A stretch of DNA of 64,000 nucleotides from Hymenoscyphus infarciens (Eukaryota > Ascomycota > Leotiomycetes > Helotiales > Helotiaceae): NCBI GenBank assembly GCA_001414345.1, contig LLCB01000011.1, forward strand, positions 310,001 through 374,000, given 5' to 3'. The notes below the pieces were generated by a model that was given only the letters and a program-made list of their open reading frames with translations, ran no database searches and was not told where the DNA came from. The translations under genes and the position numbers were made by a program. This document shows positions 12,030-22,981 of the stretch, one piece after another (the stretch's first letter is position 1; every line of letters begins with the position of its first letter).

Positions 12030-12623
12030 CTGAACGAGATTGCAAGGCAAAACCGTATTCATCCAGTCTCCAAATATTTCCTAAACTTCTTCCATACCAA
12101 CGTGCGTAAGAAGCCCAATAACACCCACTAAACTTCCAATGGCTCTTGCAGTATAAGCACCTCTGCTAAACAATCTCATCTTGGTCACTTCCTGCATATG
12201 TGGACTCCAGTTATTTGCCAAAATTCGTAAGCCTCTCTCACAAGTTCAGATAGTCCGAAGCCTGTCGCACCACCTAGGGTACTATCTTCAATGTCGCCAC
12301 TTGTACCGACTCTGCGTAGGTAAAAGGAGATCTGGTCATGGCCAGATCGATCCTTGGGATAAGAGCTCGGACTACTGGATGACGTTGGAGGGTATTTGGG
12401 CTTTGGGATTTGGGTGGTGGTTCGAATAATGCTTTGTCCTCTCCCTGGTCGCTAATCGAGAGAAACTGGTTAAATGAGAACTGAGGGGAATATATATAGG
12501 AGCTATGTTTACCCTCTAAGTTTTCTTAAAAAATGTGTAAGTATTCGAGCTAATTGAAAGTGTGATGGGAGGTGTACCATCACAAGCAATAATAAACGTC
12601 CTTCCCCAAAAACTTTGTCGTTT
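12030..12623 (-). pseudogene. relic of a DUF2235-type alpha/beta hydrolase gene
   Basis: Reading down the minus strand and allowing frame changes gives, in family order: RTFIIACDGT near 12590 (family: cCDGTW near the N-terminus), QIPSNV near 12390, VGTSGDIEDSTLGGATGFGL then SELVREAYEF at about 12310-12215, and FSRGAYTARAIGSLVGVIGL with LLTHVGME at about 12140-12082. The last carries the GFSRGAxTAR nucleophile region of DUF2235 proteins, though the first Gly position is damaged. Stops and at least two frameshifts interrupt it (for example a TAG after MEEV at 12082, followed in frame by EIFGDW). The gene is clearly broken. Stops that could derive from CAA/CAG and its place at the RIP-block margin suggest spill-over mutation. 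Confidence 0.65.
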
Positions 12624-14209
12624 CTTTGGTCGAATTTCGAGATATTTTGATTGTGTGGTACTTGAAAGTTATTGTCTGAAGGTTTCTTGTTGAGTCATCT
12701 CAATAAGACAAGAAAGACAAAGACTCTCTTCCAAAACAACATTCCCTAACACTCTAACGAGTCCTTAACAAATTAATAGACTCGGGCTTTATAATTTAAA
12801 CGTTTAACCCCGTATCTTGAAACGTCTATTGGAATGAACCGCATTTGTAATAATACTAGATGCTTATCTTAGTTCAGGTTAGATTTTCGGTTATACAACG
12901 ATTTACTGTTAATAAAACCAAAACCAATGAGCGATAAGTATGAGGGGATCTTTAATATAAGAGAGCCAGCCTTTATTTAATATATACAGATATAATAGCA
13001 CTTAACTATGAATTAGTTATAAAGAGGCTTGGGAGAAATCTTCTTATTTGATTACTTTTTATAGCTTAATGTTTTAAATGTAGGCAGTGTTTATGTATAA
13101 CCTGCACGACCTCCGATAGACATCGTTGAAGCAGGCCAAGATTAGAAAAACCATGTTCACTTGAACGAAGCCTACCGCCAAGTAGGCGACCATTCACTTC
13201 ACCAAAAGAGAAATAAAAAACATGATGAGTTTAAATTCCTAGCAGCACACAGACCGAGCTTCCGATCCTCTCTTCGGAAAGTTTTAAGTAGAAATATAAG
13301 CATATCAAGTCTGGTGACAACGCTATCACTTGCTCTCCTCTTTCTCCACTCTCATATAACTACTAGTGTAAGGCATCGGATATCTGGAGGAACGTGCCTA
13401 ACATGTAGGAAACCTTTACAATTAACCTCTAAATATTTAATAGTTGGAATGGTACTCGAGTGCTTAGGGGTTTTTTTAAGGTGGAGTGGAGGATAGAAAG
13501 TTCCAGAGTCGACTCAGAAAGTCGCAAATGCAACGATCGTCAGCAACCATGGTACCACTGAGCAAAGGGCAGGGGAACTTGTGAGGCAACTACTGTGATT
13601 GCTAAACAATGGTGTTGATATCATGCGACATTACCTTCGAGCTATCATCTCCCGAGGTTGCCCGCCAGTAGCCCCACTGCTTAAGCGATATCAACAAAAA
13701 CAAATGGAAAGCAACGCGACCACCCCATGTACATAAGGCCGCAACCTTAAGAAAACCAAGAAAATGGCAAAATGTTCCTCCACCTTCTAGGAAGGCGACC
13801 GAGGTTGATGAAACCAGACAAACTGAGTTTTCACAGAACAATTTTTTTTGGCAAATCTATTGTCTTCCCAGTGCCATCCCCTTCAAATTACTGCAACTAT
13901 CAATTAAAAGTCAATACAAACATTTACATGCGTATCAAGCGACTAAATCTTTATTCTGAAGAGGCCTCGTTGACAGGTAAAAACTTACACTACCTCCAAA
14001 TGTGAGAAGAAAATTGACCAAAAACATACGACCACGGAGGCTCAAATAGTGATCAGTCATATGTAGAGCTTGTTATCATAATTGGTGGTAGAAGATACCC
14101 AATAAGACTCATGGACTACTGAAACACAAACACCACAATGTAATCCAATCCCCCCCCTCTGAAGCTATAGAGACCTCAACTCTCTTCCCTAGTCGACTCG
14201 CAAACTCAC
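12624..14209. other. gene-poor stretch
   Basis: Open frames at 13161-13496 (+) and 13602-13841 (-) show no recognised motif; the plus frame has a hydrophobic stretch but no other support. The right copy of the dispersed repeat lies at 13768-13850. Confidence 0.4.
13768..13850 (+). repeat. diverged dispersed repeat, right copy
   Basis: Partner of 5140-5215, same orientation; it contains AAACCAGACAAACTGAGTTTT. This copy is less A+T-rich than the left one. Confidence 0.5.
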
Positions 14210-15265
14210 TCACCGACGTCTTCCACCCCCCATAGGTCCACGCCTCCAGCCGCCCGTGTACATGGGTTGGTGCTCATACATTTCAACCTCTTGTAAACTA
14301 CCAAAAGGCCCAACCCATTCCTCTCCACCACCAGCAAGAGCCACATAAAATCGACCCATGCCTTCCTGTAACAAGATATCAGTAACAAGATGAACACCAG
14401 AAGCACAAAGATAACCCTTCCTCTTATCGTCTCTTTTGTATGCAGCACCACCAGGACATAAGCTGCCGTTCTCGTGGAGTTGATTTCTCGCCCATTCGTC
14501 TTGTTTTTGTCGTTCAACGGGTGGGAGAGTATTAAATTTTGTTTGACGAGAAGCCATTTCCACATCGTGGGCACTTTTGAAGGTGCTTCTTGTTAAGTTT
14601 TGGCTTCGTGAGGATGGGGGTTGAATGTTGTCGAGGCGGGGTGGCATTTGGGAATTTTGGTTTTGTTGAGGAATCCTGCTTCTGGATGATGAGCGTGAAT
14701 TATGGTCGAGGCGAGATGGCATTTGAGAGTATTGGTTATTGCGGGATGAAGAGGATGATGACCCGTTGTTGAAATGCGTCCAAGCTGGTGGGTTGGCAGT
14801 ATCCAAATTTGAAGGCATTCTAGAGAAGTCTCCCTGTGGAAGGGGAGAACGCCTTGATGATGAGCGTCCTCTAGTATCCAAGTTCGGTGGCTTTCTGGAG
14901 ATGTTCTGTTGTGCTTGGTTGCTGGGAACCCTCGAAGACGAACGTCCTCTGTTGTCTAAACTAGTAGGCATAATAGAAACATTTTGTTGTACTTGGTTGC
15001 TAGGGCCTCTAGAAGACGGACGTCCCCTATTATCCAAGTTAGTTGGCATAATAGATATCTCTTGTCGCGATCGGCTGCGACTTCTTCCTCGAAATGGCTC
15101 CATGTCTGCTATTGTATAATCTGTAGATTGATTATGGTAAATAATCCCGTATTTGTGATGGGATTCACCTATGCAGAAAAGTCTTTTTAGATACCTTCTT
15201 CTCTTCATTGGTGGAGAGTGAGGATTAAATACCTTCAGTTGGCTAGGAATTTCCATGTTATTCAT
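14210..15265 (-). CDS. Ser/Arg-rich internal-repeat protein, unknown function
   Basis: A single uninterrupted frame of 351 residues. After a basic N-terminus (KRRRYLKRL near residue 21) come about six imperfect repeats of 25-30 residues. Each pairs a (M/K)PxxLDxRGRxSSR core with a Gln/Asn-rich spacer (for example QQN), covering roughly residues 57-215. The C-terminal 100 residues are different and more globular-looking: PPVERQKQDEWARNQL, CPGGAAYKRDDKRKGYLCASG and EWVGPFGSLQEVEMYEH, ending in a Gly/Arg-rich tail. RGRSRSRSR and SSSR clusters resemble phosphorylatable or RNA-binding low-complexity regions, but that is inference. No catalytic motif is visible. A later ATG at MEPFRG (residue 55) is an alternative start. 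The repeat units suggest the gene varies in length between strains. Confidence 0.75.
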   Translation of the reverse strand: MNNMEIPSQLKVFNPHSPPMKRRRYLKRLFCIGESHHKYGIIYHNQSTDYTIADMEPFRGRSRSRSRQEISIMPTNLDNRGRPSSRGPSNQVQQNVSIMPTSLDNRGRSSSRVPSNQAQQNISRKPPNLDTRGRSSSRRSPLPQGDFSRMPSNLDTANPPAWTHFNNGSSSSSSRNNQYSQMPSRLDHNSRSSSRSRIPQQNQNSQMPPRLDNIQPPSSRSQNLTRSTFKSAHDVEMASRQTKFNTLPPVERQKQDEWARNQLHENGSLCPGGAAYKRDDKRKGYLCASGVHLVTDILLQEGMGRFYVALAGGGEEWVGPFGSLQEVEMYEHQPMYTGGWRRGPMGGGRRR

Positions 15266-15384
15266 AAGAAATAAATAGCTGGTTATTGTAAAAGGTTCAA
15301 GTGATTCAGAGATAAATTTTTGCTGGAAAATGTCTGTGAATAGAAATTGAATAGTGAAAGATCACTTCATCGTCTTGTGTCCAC

Positions 15385-15594
15385 CAGGGGCTGTAGGAAT
15401 TCGTGACTGTATTCTCGGAGTACTTGTACTTCTATAATTGTTCTAACACCTTTAAAATAAGAAATATATTAAAATCTTAATTATTTAAGCCTTTTAGGAT
15501 AATGGAATCGATTTATCGAGTCTCGGATAAACAATAGAAAGAGTAGTAGAGAGTTGGTTAACTATTCGCCAGTCACGAATTCCTGCATCCCCTG
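15385..15594. mobile_element. 210 bp hAT-like MITE with 25 bp terminal inverted repeats
   Basis: The left end CAGGGGCTGTAGGAATTCGT and the inverse of the right end (CAGGGGATGCAGGAATTCGT) match at 23 of 25 positions when extended through GACTG. The flanking 8-mers are GTGTCCAC and GTGGTCAC (6 of 8 identical), consistent with a decayed 8 bp target-site duplication, as in hAT elements. The interior is A+T-rich and non-coding. The left portion aligns with 37684-37760, so this is a repeat family in the genome. Confidence 0.7.
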
Positions 15595-18293
15595 GTGGTC
15601 ACCCACGGATGGTTACATAGATGGGGTGTAATATTTGGCACGAATTAGAGATTAGCTCGTGTCGCATGTAGGAGCTTCCCAAAAGTTGTTATACACCGCT
15701 GTTTTCTACTAATCTATCCCCTGGTAACCTACAATTGGCAAGGAATGTTCTACGAAGAAGTGTTTCGTGAAATCGTCAAAGGCAGAGAAACCTGGGTAAA
15801 AGAAAGCAAATCTGTACAGCAGAAATCAGGTTTAGATTCCGGATCATTAATTGAAAGTTTAGTTAAAACTCTTTAGGAATCAGCAACTTTTCGTTGACGG
15901 AGTTTCAGTCATAGTTCGAGAAACCTGTAAACGGAGACTTGAATTCGGAACCCTTGAATATTTGTCGTCTACCTGTTAACGTTAGCAGACTAAGAATTAT
16001 TCGACCAGACTTCGAAAATGGATATAGCACAGTAAACTTGCTAGGATCCAGTCTCAAACTAGAATGTAGTTTATATACGATATAAGATAACTTTGAACTT
16101 CAATTTCCAGACATCACGACTCCATCTATCAACTATCTTCGAAGACTAGCCACAAGTAGTTCTATTGCCTTAAGATAATAAAAAGCTGAACATCTTAATG
16201 ATGAAAGAGACTACGGTAGAGCTCAAGTCGCGGCGGTAGCAGAAGAAGACGCAAGGATACATAGAGGGGAAAACCAAAGTGTCAGTAATCTAAGTCTTGT
16301 AAGTTTATTTATTAGAGTTTTAGTATAATTCCCATAAAGGAAAATAGTTTAGATAAACGCTGAACGAAGGCCTAACCCTCCTTATTCCCGGTTATCTGCC
16401 TAAACATGTTCATAGAAAGAGAGTCTCCAAAGATTCTAGCAAGCAAGATGAATTGAAATTTTCGATTTCACAAGGAGCCTCAACTGTCTTGGTATACCGA
16501 GTGTTAGAAGTGTTTAGTATCCCAAGTCCCGTATTCCTATCTTCCTACTCTTCAATACAATTACATAGCATGAAGTGCACTTACGTGCACGCCAAACTCA
16601 ACGCGGACCACTTCAATTGAGCCCACCCTGATTGAGCCAATGTTCCCTCCCTTCTCATCACCAATCCACACGATTCCACAGGTTCCTTTTCTTACTTCAA
16701 AATGCACGCCCTCTAGAGAAGAGGAGTGCAACGAAGTACATACTCTCTTAGTCCAAAACACTACTCAACACAGACTACCCCCTTGATATCATCACTCAGA
16801 CCGAATTCCAACTCTCACTCAGCCCCCTATCAATTCCTCATCCTCAGTTTCCAGTAAAACCCGACCTGAAAAATCTGTCCCAAATAGCGCCTCTCCTATA
16901 CCAACAAACCAAACCCCCTCTCTATCAAAACCCCCATGGAACCACCAAGGAACCGGAACCCTACATAAAGCAAGTAATCCCGCATCTCCCCTCCCGCTCA
17001 ACCCCTCCAACCTCCTTTGGCACACTATACATACATACATAACCATCCGCCGGCATCCACCTACATACCTACATACATACATATAAACCTGCATTCCCGA
17101 AAACGGCCCCTGTACTACACCACTCAAAGTTCGTCTGCGGGAAACGGCCAACCACCCGAACATTTAGCCTAAACACACCCGCAGAAGGTTGAAAGCAGGC
17201 AAAGTGGATACAAGTCCTGCACGACATTCACATCCAAATATAAAAGCAAGGAAGAAGGAACCGAGATCACTTAGCCCACATTAAGGAGAAGGAGATAGTT
17301 GAAGAGTGGAAGGAGGGAAAGAGAGTAAAAGTTGGGACGAGGCGAATGGCGCGTTAGCGAAAGGGGAAAATGATATCCCGTCATCAAGTAGGAAAAGGAA
17401 AAGGAGGGAGAGATCTTGTAGTGATAACGTTCTTCATTTCAGCACCCTATTTGTCTTCTTAAAAACAAAAAAGGCGCTTGGAGAGCGCAGAGTTTTTCTC
17501 AATATATTCAACAAATGTGAAGTGAGGCTTGAAAAAGAGGTAACCACTGCCCATCCATTGACTCTCCATAATGTCATCCCAACACCCACCCATAACCGTT
17601 CATATCATCCAAGCCATCCATTCCTTCATTCCCATCAAATCCCATACCGTCATGTCCATACAAAGCCAGCCCCTTTTTGATTCACCAGGGTCAAAATAAA
17701 AAAGAAATATTCAAAAAAAAAATCAAATCAAAAAACACCGTGTTCTCCCAAAGGAAGCCCATATATCGTTATCTCTGTCAGTTAAAAAAAAGTGCCGCCG
17801 TAGTGAAAACCAGTGACTAAGGTCAAGTCGACCTAAGAAGGTCGTTGCTGAGTCCTGCAAATAGATCGCCGAGAATGCTACTCAAGTGAGTATCAATGTC
17901 GAAAGCAGCGAAGGAATGGGTTTGCAAACAATCAGCCACAGGTGGCGTGAGGAGCAAAGGGTGTTGGGCAAGAGTGTGGGGCAAGAGTGTTTTTTTCTTT
18001 CGTGAAGTATCGTAATTGTATCGTTATATGCGTGGAAAATGGAAAAATCCCTGAACGAGGCCACGGTCATCTCTCATAGAACATCGCAAGGTTTGAAGTG
18101 ACATATCCCCGCCCATATGTACGAAGTCGACTGACTAATAAGAGGAAGGAAGACCGAAATCTGAGGACCCGTTTCCCCGAAGAATTGCTTTGTACATGGA
18201 AATGGTTGTTTTCTCTAGACAGTTTTGGTATATGATGGCAAAATCGAAGCTTTTTTCTTCCCTGCGGCTTTTGCTCAAAAATAAAAAGGTCGA
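15595..18293. other. intergenic, 3' side of the transcription factor gene
   Basis: No gene recognised on either strand. Frames at 16561-17163 (-) and 17306-17680 (+) are low-complexity translations of simple sequence. Confidence 0.4.
17028..17084. repeat. CATA microsatellite
   Basis: Two tracts of CATA/TACA units (17028-17041 and 17061-17084) separated by a C-rich spacer. Confidence 0.7.
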
Positions 18294-21200
18294 TTATTCG
18301 CGTAACGTGATCGAGTTCTCAGCTCGTGCTCGCATATGGTTAGCTTGTGTTTCAAGACTACGAGCCATAAGATGTGTGACTACCAAAAACATTAGCAATG
18401 CGAAGAAATCGGATACCAAGTTGCTTACCAGGCCAAACGGCAGCCTTATCAAGCATGTAGGCTGTGACCCTCAAAATTTGACTTCCATAACCACAATTGT
18501 CTGCTCCGGGCAGCCTCTGAGCTGCGTTCATCTGAGCGACAGCATCCATACCAGCCAACTCATAATTCATCTTTATTTCGGCACTGTTGAGCACCTCCTG
18601 GACCTTATTGAGAAGTTTGCAATCTTCTTCCTCTAACAACATGATACCAGGAACCTGGGCAAGATCGATTTCATCTTTGCCAAGTATTCCTAGATAGCGA
18701 CCGACGCGTTCTTGAACAGTTGCAACCCACTCCGCAAGCACTTGAGCGCAGTCAAATGCACACATTGCTGATTGCAGAGGTAGTTCACGAGAGGTGAAAT
18801 CAGCAAAAGTGACCCCAAGCTTATCTGACATAGAAAGAGAGTCGGCAGCGTAGAAAGCAGCTTTTCGGAGATGCCTTTCACGTTTCGATGTCGCACCCGA
18901 CGAATTTGACATTGTATGGATTGAGTTCGCCATGTGAACATTTTCCCGGTGCTGCCCATTGGGCAACATACCATTCTTGAAATCTGGCGAAGAATCTGAC
19001 GTAGGAGGCGTGTCGACGTATAGTGAGTTTGAACCAGACCCATCCGATTCCCCATTTGAGTCAGGGGAGTGCTCGGCGTGCTGAATGATTTCATTACCAC
19101 GAGACAACTCCTCTGCCATTCCGTCCCAGTCCCGTTGCCAGAATTTCTCTTTTGATCGCGAGAGGTTCACAAACAAGCGTACATACGCGAGATCCAGAAG
19201 CGGAATGCTGTCAGCTGATAGAGGCCCAAAACCATAAGGATTGGGTCTCTCAAGACTATGATGAGGGTTGCTTGCCCAGGCAGTTTGCCAAGCCTTTAGT
19301 GCTGGCTCAATATGTCGGTGCATCTTTTCTGTCTCTTCGTTGGTCCAAACTCGGTTATGATGTCTTTGTCTAGTTTCCCATATGTAGTTATGTATCGAGT
19401 TGATCAAAACCAGGCATCCAAATGTACTAGGCCTTAAATCGCTCTTTGGCAACTCCTGATGATTGGCATTGGAACCAAAGGCCTGTCCATGTGCCGCCTG
19501 AAGTTGCTGTTGCTTTTCGCTTGTTCGCAAAAGCTCCCCAAGAGCATCATGGAAAGTAACTTTATTGTGATCTGCCATCCTTGCGCCTCCTTTGGAATAA
19601 AAATTGCTGGCGGAATCCGCAGACCAAAACTCCTCATCGGAAGGAAGATCTAATAGAATCTCGGAATTTGTCAACGCAGGAGCGTGGTTGTAAGCAGAAA
19701 CAAGAAGACTAGATAGAATGAATACGGCGTAAAGGGTCCTCTTTCGCTCCTCCATGGATTTCCAGTTGTACCATTCCTGTTGGTCATCCGGGACTTCCTC
19801 CCCTCCCCAATAGCCCAGATCTTGATGATCATAGGAATTATTGACGTTTTGCGGTTTAAGAAGTTCTGCAGCCCGCGCAAGACTGACCAATGCTGCGCAA
19901 TGAGTACTCGCAATGTCTCCAGCGGTCTTGTCGCCGCAATTGTGACCATAGACCACATTGAGAAGCATTGCCTGAACCAGCCAAACTGGAGTGTGAACAG
20001 AGTTCTCCGGTCGTACGCCATTGTCAACACTCGATTTTCGATGGTCCGCTTTCCGAACGTCTGCCTTCCGTCGCTCCTCCAAGTATAGCTGAATCATCTT
20101 TTTCGCAGACTCGAATAATTCCTTTGATGGCGCATGTTCCAATTCATACAAAGCGCCGATTGCAGCCATGGATAATATCAGACAACCACGTCCTCCAACT
20201 AAGCCAGCAGCTTGGCTTCCGTCACTTTGAAAGGCAGAAGCGTCGAAAGACAAAGTGGAAAGGTGGAGGAAAGGTAGATGTGGATGGAAGTAGCGAATAT
20301 AAGCAGCAGTATAGCGCTGTAGATCTTGTGTACACGGAAGATTTCGGCCTTCACTCATACCAGTGCGTCCAGGGAAATGAGGCGACAGTGGAGAGCTCGT
20401 TGTTGGAAAGGAGTACTTTCGCCCGCCAAATGGAGCGCATTGAGACAAAGCCGCAAGAAGAGCTTGGCGGGTGGTGTCCGTAATTGTCGATACAGGTAGT
20501 GACAAATTACCCATGCCACTCATAGATATTGGCGTTTCTGGTCCAAGATTCATTGGTGGGTGGAATGGTTGCGTGGTAATTCCAGACATCATAGATGGGC
20601 TTAAGGAGCTCATCGATGGTGGTGGAGTCGAAAAATACGGATCATTGAGATGCTTTTGTGGCATACCATGAGGCGAGAGAGGTCCTCCGTTCATCAAGTC
20701 GTTGAAGCCTGTGTTTCCCAAATCCAGATTGAACGGGTTAGGGTTCATTTGAGGAGGTGCCATCATTGATTGCTGCCACATCGAGGCCGAGGAGGTAGCA
20801 GGATTGTTGGAACCATCCAACATGACCTCACTTATGCCGCTTTGGCTTGCGGTGCTAATTGCAGAGGGAGAAGACCCGTCAATGGCATTTTCGTTGGCAT
20901 CGTGGAAGGACATTTGATGTTCAAATCCATTCATCCAATCGAAGTTCTCCTCCAAAGTTTGGCTCGCAGACATATCAGGAAAAGCTTGGTGATATGGGGA
21001 CACCGAGTCGATTGCCATTGACTGCGGAGAGTCATTATAATGTAAGGCATTTGGATTGATTGTTGAGCCAGGGCCGAAGAGCAATCCTTCGAAATCGAAA
21101 TCCGAGTTAAACCCACCCACCACAGGCGCCGTTCTCAAACCACCACCAAAGTCCAGGTTATTGAAGCTATGGGTTTCCAGTTTGGGTAGACCATGGTTCA

Positions 21201-21948
21201 ACCCTCGATGGCCCATAGCAGCAGACATGCCTCCGAAGTGATATTCATTTTGCATTGGAAGGCCTGCCAGGCTGGGATGACGGCTATGTGTAGGTTGGGT
21301 TGTATGGATGCCGGCTCTGGCGACAGTCGCATTTGCTGCTGCCATCAATTGCATATGGGCACCATCTACATGGCTAATGGTGTTGGCTCTTGGTCTCATT
21401 GTTGCCGCGCCATTTCCATTGGCTACTGAGCCTTTGCGTACTCGTCCGGGTCCACCAGCAGTGGTACTGGCCACGCTCTCTCGCCGATTTCTTGGTCGCG
21501 ATGAAGGCGTGGTCGTCATATGTAGTTTCTGCTGGTGCCGTAGCAATAGATCTCGGCGAGCAAAACATCTCGCACATTCTGGACATTCGAAGGGTTTCTC
21601 CTTAGTGTGGGATCGTTCGTGACGCTTGAGATGCTCTAGTCGGGCGAAGGACCTCTGACAGGTTCCGCAGACATGAGGCCTTGGTTTATCGGTTTTTGGG
21701 GGAGGAAAGTTGTTTGCGGGTTTGGCGTTTGCTGTTGCTGCTGCTGCTGCTGCTGCACCTGGAGTAGATTCCTGTTAGACACCAACTTCTGAAGTAGGAC
21801 AAGGAGGAGGCCCAATTCTCCCCACCATCACCACCACCACCACTCTCGGAGCTCCCAGAGAGTAGAGTTGAGGAGGTAGCATACCATTCTCTCCATTGTT
21901 CCCACCACTACTCGCCGCCGCATTGCTGGAGGCGGTTGCTGCGGGCAT
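18294..21948 (-). CDS. C2H2 zinc-finger transcription factor with fungal_trans domain
   Basis: Nuclear DNA-binding regulator. Exons are 21948-21885, 21758-18429 and 18379-18294, total 3480 nt, 1159 residues. Intron 1 (126 nt, GTATGC donor, CTAAC branch, CCAG acceptor) and intron 2 (49 nt, GTAAGC donor, GCTAAT branch) were placed by frame. Two tandem C2H2 fingers lie at about residues 50-73 and 79-102, joined by the linker HTKEKPF, with CxxC...HxxxH spacing (CGTC and CPEC). An alanine run coded by seven GCA codons precedes them. A long Ser/Pro/Met/Asn-rich region follows to about residue 480, then a fungal-specific transcription factor domain ([31 protein letters not shown]) at about 490-800. 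The last exon restores the tail [14 protein letters not shown], whereas reading through the intron gives an unrelated end. The finger pair and architecture resemble the Adr1/AmdX group; target genes cannot be inferred. Confidence 0.88.
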
Positions 21949-22299
21949 TGTTCAAGATTGTTGTTGTTGAGAGGCTGGCGACTCATTCAGTCGTTCTCGT
22001 CTTGGTGGGAGGTCGTCGCGGGGAAGAGAGGCGGGCGGGCAGTATCGGCGGTCCGTGGGCATTCTATGCTGCAGGATGAGGATGCGTGTGGTCAGCGGTT
22101 TCGAAGCTGTACGAGTAGGTAGCTTAAGCAAGCTATTGAGTCTCCATTCACTTCGCCCGCGGTTTGTCCTCGGCTCGCTCTTTAAGACCAAAAGATGAGG
22201 ATATAAAATCGTGGCAATCGGCAGCGTCGAGGTCAGAACGAGAGCGATTTACTGGATGATCTTCGCCCGGAGAGTGAGTGCAATGCAATTGGAGGTTCG

Positions 22300-22353
22300 C
22301 AGGGCAGGGCAGCAGAGCAGCAGGGCAGCAGGGCAGCAGGGCAGCAGGGCAGC
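22300..22353. repeat. tandem repeat, GCAGCAGGG unit
   Basis: About five imperfect copies of a 9 bp GCAGCAGGG unit. Confidence 0.75.
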
Positions 22354-22812
22354 TCGCATCCACGGTCGGTTCCCTCAGGCCTCGAGGGTCAGTCGGTGGT
22401 GGCTGGTCAGGGCAGTGTGGTTGGCTACAGCCTCCATTTTTACTGGGGATGGGCTTGAAAGGGGCCGAGATGGGTTGCTTTGGCGCTCTACTCCGTACTC
22501 TCCAGGGCTCGTAAGTAGCCCATAGCCCAGGATGAAGTTCAGTTCAGAGTCGCTCTTTATCGCTTCTATCTGCACCCACCCTCCTGAACCTGGGCTGGTC
22601 CCCGCACAGCATACCTCCTCCTCTCTATTGCCACACCACCACTTCTCTCGACCACATCTACAGTACTCCCACAGTACGGAACTTCGCTCATTGCCTGCCA
22701 GCTTTATCCAGACACGATCGTCGACGGCAAGATGCTGCAATTGGACTCGAGACGTGCAATCTGCGCTGCCAGGACACCCTGGGTTTGCTTTTAAACTTGC
22801 CGCCGCCGCCTT

Positions 22813-22838
22813 CAACGCTCAACGCTCAACGCTCAACG
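22813..22838. repeat. tandem repeat, 7 bp unit
   Basis: CAACGCT repeated three times plus a partial copy. Confidence 0.75.
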
Positions 22839-22933
22839 GAGGTGCCCAGGTGGGCTGGGGGTGGTGAAGGGGAGGGAGGGGGAGAGGTCAGTCGTGGCAC
22901 CGAGGATCAGATGAGCTATCTGGAACTGATCAA

Positions 22934-22981
22934 AGGGGTGAAAGGGCCTGGCCGAGGGGTGAAAGGGCCTGGCCGAGGGGT
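22934..22981. repeat. tandem repeat, 21 bp unit
   Basis: Two exact copies of a 21 bp unit beginning AGGGGTGAAAGGGCC, plus six bases of a third. Confidence 0.85.
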
